DNA from: CAYJLW01 sp964370965
GTDB taxonomy: Bacteria; Actinomycetota; Acidimicrobiia; UBA2766
Reading direction: 5' to 3'
DNA: 27,701 nt
NCBI GenBank assembly: GCA_964370965.1
Contig: CAYJLW010000054.1
Location: 1-27,701 of the forward strand
Part shown: one piece after another, positions 23,512 to 27,701 of the stretch
Numbering within the stretch: position 1 is the first letter of the stretch
How the letters are laid out: every line of letters starts with the position of its first letter
Position numbers and translations under genes: made by a program
Notes under the pieces: model-generated
Told to the model about the DNA's origin: nothing
Seen by the model: the letters and a program-made list of their open reading frames with translations, nothing else
The model's database searches: none

Positions 23512-23593
23512 TGCCAGGGGGGAGAACGGTGCCTCCCCCGAACCCGGAGAGGACCGCTGCCAGGGTCCACCTGGCAGACCCTGGCAGACCCTG
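23512..23593. promoter_or_regulatory. Cluster of TGCCAG/CTGGCA half-sites (candidate operator)
   Basis: Half-sites lie at 23512-23517 and 23558-23563 (TGCCAG) and at 23571-23576 and 23581-23586 (CTGGCA). The last two are part of a perfect tandem decamer CTGGCAGACC. GCCAGGGTC (23559-23567) and GACCCTGGC (23577-23585) form a 9-bp inverted repeat with a 9-base spacer. It lies between the divergent epimerase gene and the surface-protein gene. Confidence 0.45.
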
Positions 23594-23617
23594 CGCGCCC
23601 CGCCCCGTTCTTTGGTC

Positions 23618-23623
23618 TAGGCT
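23618..23623 (+). promoter_or_regulatory. Possible -10 box (TAGGCT) for the surface-protein/BY-kinase transcript
   Basis: TAGGCT lies 25 bases downstream of the half-site cluster. Transcription from about 23630 would give a leader of about 125 bases before ATG 23755, which has its own GGAG ribosome site. No -35 match is visible. Confidence 0.35.
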
Positions 23624-23754
23624 GTCGCGCGTTCGTGGCAGGCCGCGTCCGGCGGGGACACCCCATCGGAACGGCGGAGCGTGGTCGGCCGTAGCCACAA
23701 CGATCGGTCCGCAGCCAGACCGGGTGTGGAAGACAGGACGATTGGAGTAGGACC

Positions 23755-24249
23755 ATGAGGCGTGCCATCGTCATCGCCACCGTTTTCGCGGGTGTCGTGT
23801 TCCTCGCCGGCGCCGCCGTCGCCGTCGATCCGTACTCGGGCACCCTGTCGGGGGGCAACTCCAGCGACAACCCGGCCGATCCGGGGGACAACGTGACCGT
23901 CACCGGAGGCGGCTTCCAGCCCGGCACCGGCGTCCTCTTCTCCCTCCAGGGCACGACGCTGTGCAACACGACGGCGAACAGCAGCGGCAACGCGAGTTGC
24001 ACGTTCACGGTGCCCTCCCTGGACCCGGGCTGCTACACGGTGACGGCGTCCGGACGTGACGCCAACGCCAACGCCACCCGCACCGACAGCACAACTGTCT
24101 GCGTCCGGGCCGCCGGGGCCACGACTCTGGGCTTCACCGGTGCCGACAACGTCTGGCGCAACGCCGGCATCGGCGGCATGCTCGTCCTGCTCGGAACCGG
24201 CCTCGTCCTGTTCGCCCGCCGGAGGCGGCTCACCAGGGCGACCAACTGA
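23755..24249 (+). CDS. Small secreted surface protein with sortase sorting signal (LGFTG)
   Basis: A 164-residue product. A signal peptide (MRRAIVIATVFAGVVFLAG, cleavage likely after AVA at about 23) is followed by a beta-rich Ig-like body with DNVTVTGGGFQPGTGV (about 45-60), CNTT ... CTFTVPSLDPGCYTVTASG and four cysteines (70, 82, 93, 116) that could form two disulfides. The C-terminus is a classic wall-anchoring signal: LGFTG (125-129), a hydrophobic helix (about 138-153), then ARRRR. LGFTG departs from LPxTG and is nearer to the LAxTG type used by class E sortases; such a sortase is encoded at 26711. ATG 23755 is preceded by GGAGTAGG. Predicted to be covalently attached to peptidoglycan. 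The specific function is unknown. Confidence 0.85.
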   Translation: MRRAIVIATVFAGVVFLAGAAVAVDPYSGTLSGGNSSDNPADPGDNVTVTGGGFQPGTGVLFSLQGTTLCNTTANSSGNASCTFTVPSLDPGCYTVTASGRDANANATRTDSTTVCVRAAGATTLGFTGADNVWRNAGIGGMLVLLGTGLVLFARRRRLTRATN

Positions 24250-24262
24250 CCTCGCCGTCGGG

Positions 24263-24285
24263 CCCCGGCCCGGCGAGCGCCGGGG
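24263..24285 (+). terminator. Hairpin between the surface-protein gene and the BY-kinase gene
   Basis: CCCCGGC (24263-24269) pairs with GCCGGGG (24279-24285) across a 9-base loop. It sits 14 bases after the stop and 20 bases before the next start, with no T-run. It may attenuate read-through rather than fully terminate. Confidence 0.35.
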
Positions 24286-24304
24286 TACGGGGAGACACCG
24301 CGGC

Positions 24305-26068
24305 ATGACCGTTGAACGACACGCCGACGACGCAGAGGCAGTAGACCTGCGCGAGTACGCGAGGGTCGTCTTCCGCCACAAGTGGCTCATCATCCAGGTC
24401 ACGCTGGTCGCCGCCGTCGCCGCCGCCACGGTGTCCTACGTCCAGACCCCGGTCTACACGGCCACTGCCCAACTCGTGTCCAGCCCTCCGGACGTGAGCG
24501 GTGTCCTGAGTGGTTCCAACGTGCGCGCGTTCAGCCAGGACCCAGCGCGTCGCATCGCCACCCAGGTGGAGCTCTTCAAGAGCGTCGAGGTGGCCAGGAT
24601 CGCCGCCGAGAAGATCGGGTACCGGGGCAAACCGCAGGCGCTGTCGGACAAGGTGAAAGCGTCCGCGGTGGGTCAGACCGACGTGATCGAGGTGAGCGCC
24701 ACCGACACCGACCCGGAAAGGGCGGCGGCGATCGCCAACGCCATGGCCGACGCCTTCGTGGCCTTCCAGGCGTCCCGCTCCCTGGCGACGATCCAGACGC
24801 TCACGAAGCAGATCGGTGACCGCCTCCAGAGCGCCAAGGCCGACCTGGACCGCCTCGACGCGGAGTTCCGCGCCGTTCTGAACTCCAAGAAGCCCGGCAA
24901 CGCCGAAGCGCTCACGGCACAGAGGGACGCCGCCCTCGAGGAGTACACGTCGCTGAAGCAGAAGTACGACGACCTCCAGATCCAGGCCAGCCTGCAGCAG
25001 GACTCCGCTGTCGTCTCCGAGCGTGCAGCCGTGCCGGTGGGCCCCTCCGCCCCCCGGCCCATCCGCAACACGGCCCTCGCAGGGGTCCTGGGGCTTCTCC
25101 TCGGCATCGGCCTCGGTTTCCTGCGCGAGCGTCTCGACGACTCCGTGAACTCCAAGGAGCGCATCGAGGACGCGATCGGCGCACCCCTGCTCGGCGTCAT
25201 CCCGGACTTCTCCACACGCGCCACCCGCAAGAAGTCCGCACCCCCGGCCCTGGCCGGGCACCACGCGGGGGGAGCCGAGGCGTTCCGGCGGCTGCGTACG
25301 AACGTGCGCTTCCTGCAACTCGACCAGCCGCTGCGCACGGTCGGCGTGTCCTCTGCCAAGGCCGACGAGGGCAAGTCCACCGTGGCGGCGAACCTGGCGA
25401 TCTCCCTTGCGCAGTCCGGCCTCCGCATCGTCCTCCTCACCGCCGACCTCCGAAAGCCTTCCCTCCACCGAGCCTTCACCCTGCCCAGCGCCACCGGGCT
25501 CATGGGCGTCCTCACGGGCGAGACACCCCTCGAGTCCGCCCTTCAGGCCGTGGGCGTCGAGGGCGGCCAGACCCTCACGGTCCTCACCGCGGGACCCGTC
25601 CCGCCCAACCCCTCGGAGGTGCTCGGCTCCCGGAGCATGCACAAGGCGCTGGGCGCCCTGCGCGAACGCTTCGACATGGTCCTCGTCGACCTCCCTCCCC
25701 TGCTCCCCGTCGCCGACGCCGCCGTCCTCGCCCCGTATCTCGACGGCGTCCTCCTCGTGGCCCGCGCCGGACACACCTCCCAGGGCGAGCTCCGTCATGC
25801 CCGGGAAGCGCTCGCCAAGGTGAAGGCCACCGTGCTCGGCGGCGTCCTGAACGCGGTCAAACCCAAGGGGCGCAAGGGCTACTACTACTACTACTCGTAC
25901 GAGCACTACGGGTCCACGACGGAAGCGAACGGCAACGGCGCTTCCGGTGCCCTGGGAGCCGAATCGGGCCGGCAGGGCAGTCCTCGGAGCAGCGCGGACG
26001 TCGCCTTGGACATCAGCCGCTCCGCCCCCCAGGGCATGCCCGCGGGCGCCCCCCGCCGGCGCGCCTAG
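24305..26068 (+). CDS. Polysaccharide co-polymerase fused to a bacterial tyrosine kinase (Wzz/BY-kinase)
   Basis: The 587-residue membrane protein controls chain length and export of capsule or exopolysaccharide. Domains: Wzz N-terminus (VDLREYARVVFRHKW), first membrane helix about 24-45, extracellular region with a coiled coil about 155-225, second helix about 253-272, and a cytoplasmic kinase. Kinase motifs are Walker A ADEGKST (Lys357), Walker A' LLTADLRKP (379-383, Thr where the family usually has the first Asp of DxD) and Walker B MVLVDLPP (Asp462). The tyrosine cluster GYYYYYSYEHY (Tyr526-530, 532, 535) is followed by a 50-residue Gly/Ser/Ala tail. ATG 24305 has GGGGAGA upstream and precedes the Wzz domain directly; the frame is open further back over the surface-protein gene. 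It ends 4 bases from the convergent phosphatase gene. Confidence 0.93.
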   Translation: MTVERHADDAEAVDLREYARVVFRHKWLIIQVTLVAAVAAATVSYVQTPVYTATAQLVSSPPDVSGVLSGSNVRAFSQDPARRIATQVELFKSVEVARIAAEKIGYRGKPQALSDKVKASAVGQTDVIEVSATDTDPERAAAIANAMADAFVAFQASRSLATIQTLTKQIGDRLQSAKADLDRLDAEFRAVLNSKKPGNAEALTAQRDAALEEYTSLKQKYDDLQIQASLQQDSAVVSERAAVPVGPSAPRPIRNTALAGVLGLLLGIGLGFLRERLDDSVNSKERIEDAIGAPLLGVIPDFSTRATRKKSAPPALAGHHAGGAEAFRRLRTNVRFLQLDQPLRTVGVSSAKADEGKSTVAANLAISLAQSGLRIVLLTADLRKPSLHRAFTLPSATGLMGVLTGETPLESALQAVGVEGGQTLTVLTAGPVPPNPSEVLGSRSMHKALGALRERFDMVLVDLPPLLPVADAAVLAPYLDGVLLVARAGHTSQGELRHAREALAKVKATVLGGVLNAVKPKGRKGYYYYYSYEHYGSTTEANGNGASGALGAESGRQGSPRSSADVALDISRSAPQGMPAGAPRRRA

Positions 26069-26072
26069 GGAG

Positions 26073-26636
26073 TCAGAGGGATCCCCACAGGGCCCGGATC
26101 GTGACGCCCACGAGACGGTCGAGCTCGGCCGCCGTCGCCCTGTGTTCGGAGAGCGGCCGGCCCACGGGATCGGCGACGTCGTCGCTCTCCGATTCGCCGA
26201 GGAGCGCCCGCGCCGAACGTCCCGCCCCCAGCCGGCCCAGATACGCGGGGAGCGCCTCTCCGGGCGTGCGCGAGCCTGTCTCGAGAGCGCGACGCTCCAG
26301 CTCGCGCATCGTGAAGACGCCGTTGATGCCGTCCTGGCGCAGCAGTGCTGCCTCGCGGACGTGTTCCCGCGTCATCCCGAGGATCAGGTCAGCCTCCGAG
26401 ACGACGTCGGCGGTGAGGAGGCGGGAGCGGTGCGTCGAGATGTCGATGCCGTAGGAGGACACGGCCTCGACCGCCGCCCTCGTCGCGGAGGCGCCGCCTC
26501 CCAGGAGGCCGGCGGACCCGACGGAGACGAGGTCGCCCAGGCCGCAATCCGAGAGACGCCTGCGTGCCAGCGCCTCAGCCATGGGCGAACGGCACTGGTT
26601 CGCGGTGCACACGAAGATCACACGTGTCGTCGTCAC
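26073..26636 (-). CDS. Low-molecular-weight protein tyrosine phosphatase
   Basis: The 187-residue product begins TTTRVIFVCTANQCRSPMAEAL, the LMW-PTP signature CX5RS with nucleophile Cys10, Arg16 and Ser17. The general-acid Asp is probably Asp156 in DVADPVGRP. It removes phosphate from tyrosine, and in capsule systems it usually acts on the partner BY-kinase. That kinase is the convergent neighbour, 4 bases away end to end. At 187 residues it is longer than the usual 150, with extra sequence between about 95 and 150. GTG 26636 is chosen because the catalytic loop starts almost at once. There is no ribosome site, but TATCCT lies 7 bases upstream. Confidence 0.93.
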   Translation of the reverse strand: MTTTRVIFVCTANQCRSPMAEALARRRLSDCGLGDLVSVGSAGLLGGGASATRAAVEAVSSYGIDISTHRSRLLTADVVSEADLILGMTREHVREAALLRQDGINGVFTMRELERRALETGSRTPGEALPAYLGRLGAGRSARALLGESESDDVADPVGRPLSEHRATAAELDRLVGVTIRALWGSL

Positions 26637-26643
26637 GCCCGCC

Positions 26644-26649
26644 AGGATA
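26644..26649 (-). promoter_or_regulatory. Putative -10 box (TATCCT) for the leaderless phosphatase gene
   Basis: Read on the minus strand, TATCCT ends 7 bases before GTG 26636. No Shine-Dalgarno and no clear -35 box. Confidence 0.5.
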
Positions 26650-26697
26650 TGCGGGCCGCCCGCCGGAGCCGGGCACGGACCCGCCCACCGGGCGCAC

Positions 26698-26703
26698 TAC
26701 GGT
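26698..26703 (+). promoter_or_regulatory. Putative -10 box (TACGGT) for the leaderless sortase gene
   Basis: TACGGT ends 7 bases before GTG 26711. The divergent phosphatase start is 74 bases away. Confidence 0.45.
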
Positions 26704-26710
26704 TGGGGCC

Positions 26711-27544
26711 GTGGCAGGCGCTGAAGGCACAGCCGAACAAACAGCCGACACTGCGGCCCCCCCCGGGGTCCCCGACGACGGCGCGCAACCTGAGGCGCCA
26801 CGCGGCGGCCCTCGCCCCGCCGGCGGCGGCGGCCTGCTCGCTCCCGCCACGCCCCAGAAGCCCCGCCGGACCCGGGGGGCCCTCGTGGGTCTCGTGATGC
26901 GCACGATCGGATGGTGCCTCATCACGGCCGGCATGCTCGTGCTCCTGTTCGTGGCGTACATGCTCTGGGGCACACGCCTCGAGACGCACCGGGCCCAGGC
27001 GGAGCTCGAGAAGCAGTTCGAGCGCTCCCTCGTCGGCGCTCGCCGGGCGAGCCCTTCTCCGGACGCCACACCGTCGGCGCCGTCCTCCGGAGCCCCGGAC
27101 GACGTCGGCGCCCGCTTCGCCGCCGGCGAGGGGGTCGCCCGCCTCCAGATCCCGCGGATCGGCGTCGACGTCATCGTGGTCAAGGGCGTCGACCGCAACG
27201 ACCTCAAGAAGGGCCCGGGCTGGATGTCCACGACCGCCTTCCCCGGCACCCCCGGCAATGTCTTCATCGCCGGGCACCGCACGACGTACGGAGCGGAGTT
27301 CAACCGCCTCAACGAACTCCAGCCCGGCGACGAGGTCGTCCTCACCACGCGCGAGGGTCGGGCCGTCTACGCCGCGGCGCAACAACGGATCGTGGCGCCC
27401 ACGGAGGTCTCGGTCACGAAGCCGACCGGGGACAACCGCCTCACCCTCTCCACGTGCAACCCGAAGTTCTCCGCCCGGCAGCGGCTCCTCGTGATCGCGA
27501 GGGCCGTCTCCGGGGTCCCCGACCGCGTCCCCGCAGCGGCATGA
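26711..27544 (+). CDS. Class E-type sortase (transpeptidase)
   Basis: A membrane-bound cysteine transpeptidase of 277 residues that cuts sorting signals and links proteins to the cell wall. A disordered Pro/Gly/Ala N-terminus (1-60) leads to one membrane helix (about 63-90, TIGWCLITAGMLVLLFVAYML), a linker, then the sortase barrel. ARLQIPRIGVDVIVVKGV opens the barrel, FIAGHRTTYG carries catalytic His189, and LTLSTCNPKFSARQRL carries Cys249 and Arg258. The likely substrate encoded in this window is the LGFTG protein at 23755. GTG 26711 lies 7 bases after TACGGT; the frame is open upstream to 26564 over the phosphatase gene. It overlaps the following 45-residue gene by four bases. Confidence 0.92.
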   Translation: MAGAEGTAEQTADTAAPPGVPDDGAQPEAPRGGPRPAGGGGLLAPATPQKPRRTRGALVGLVMRTIGWCLITAGMLVLLFVAYMLWGTRLETHRAQAELEKQFERSLVGARRASPSPDATPSAPSSGAPDDVGARFAAGEGVARLQIPRIGVDVIVVKGVDRNDLKKGPGWMSTTAFPGTPGNVFIAGHRTTYGAEFNRLNELQPGDEVVLTTREGRAVYAAAQQRIVAPTEVSVTKPTGDNRLTLSTCNPKFSARQRLLVIARAVSGVPDRVPAAA

Positions 27545-27678
27545 ACGAGCAGTCGGCCCCCCGCCACGGCCACGCCCGACGGTGGCTCGTGGTCGCTCTC
27601 GTCGCCCTGGCCGTCGTCACCGTCCTGCTCCTCTGGGTGTTCCCCTGGGTCGCCGACTGGATCCCCGGCCAGTTCTGA
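27541..27678 (+). CDS. Small single-pass membrane protein (45 aa)
   Basis: ATG 27541 overlaps the sortase stop (ATGA), so the two genes are translationally coupled. The N-terminus is polar and basic (NEQSAPRHGHARR), followed by one hydrophobic helix (about 15-35) and an aromatic end WVFPWVADWIPGQF. I do not recognise a family. Its coupling suggests a partner or accessory of the sortase. The tight overlap and clean membrane segment argue that it is a real gene. Confidence 0.7.
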   Translation: MNEQSAPRHGHARRWLVVALVALAVVTVLLLWVFPWVADWIPGQF

Positions 27679-27686
27679 TCTTCGAA

Positions 27687-27701
27687 GGGGGACTTCGTCC
27701 C
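27687..27701 (+). terminator. Likely terminator hairpin, cut by the window edge
   Basis: GGGAC (27689-27693), loop TTC, GTCCC (27697-27701) begins 10 bases after the small-gene stop. The G-run extends left (27687-27691), so the stem probably continues beyond the window. Confidence 0.5.

Overview
The window reads as a contig piece from a very GC-rich actinobacterium-like genome. The codons are strongly GC-ending. There is a SARP/BTAD-type regulator, a class E-type sortase and actinobacterial-looking leaderless starts (TANNNT a few bases before an ATG/GTG). I cannot name the species. A run of exactly 100 N (14691-14790) inside a tandem repeat shows this is a scaffolded draft assembly. No tRNA, rRNA, CRISPR array or complete mobile element was seen.

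Layout. (1) 72-3155 (+) encodes a large ATPase regulator with a C-terminal winged-helix/BTAD module. It converges, across a strong two-way terminator hairpin, on (2) 3194-10939 (-), a 2581-residue secreted protein of unknown function. That protein has about five degenerate repeats of roughly 295 residues, four of them marked by a spaced cysteine pair, and a PKD-like C-terminus. Its leader could fold into three consecutive hairpins. (3) 11203-12830 is a decayed restriction-modification island: an apparently intact vsr, a frameshifted SacI-like endonuclease and a gutted C5-methyltransferase. (4) 12867-14366 (+) is a GH1 beta-glycosidase, followed by 570 bases of repeats and the assembly gap. (5) 14938-21228 (-) is a tightly packed run glcD-glcE-glcF-GNAT-dxs, divergent from a class V aminotransferase at 21254. 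This looks like glycolate to glyoxylate to glycine salvage, with the isoprenoid gene dxs downstream. (6) 22507-27678 is a cell-envelope block: a UDP-sugar epimerase-like gene, a small secreted protein with a sortase sorting signal (LGFTG), a Wzz/BY-kinase fusion, a low-molecular-weight tyrosine phosphatase, a class E-type sortase and a 45-residue membrane protein.

How the parts may work together. The last block can make a sugar nucleotide, control polysaccharide export by tyrosine phosphorylation and dephosphorylation, and attach the small surface protein to the wall. The giant protein has a signal peptide but no visible wall anchor. The most unusual items are the giant repeat protein with its structured leader, the divergent glcD/aminotransferase promoters whose -10 boxes share two bases, the recurrent leaderless-start pattern, the restriction-modification remnant, and the BY-kinase with an altered Walker A' motif and a (TAC)5 tyrosine run.
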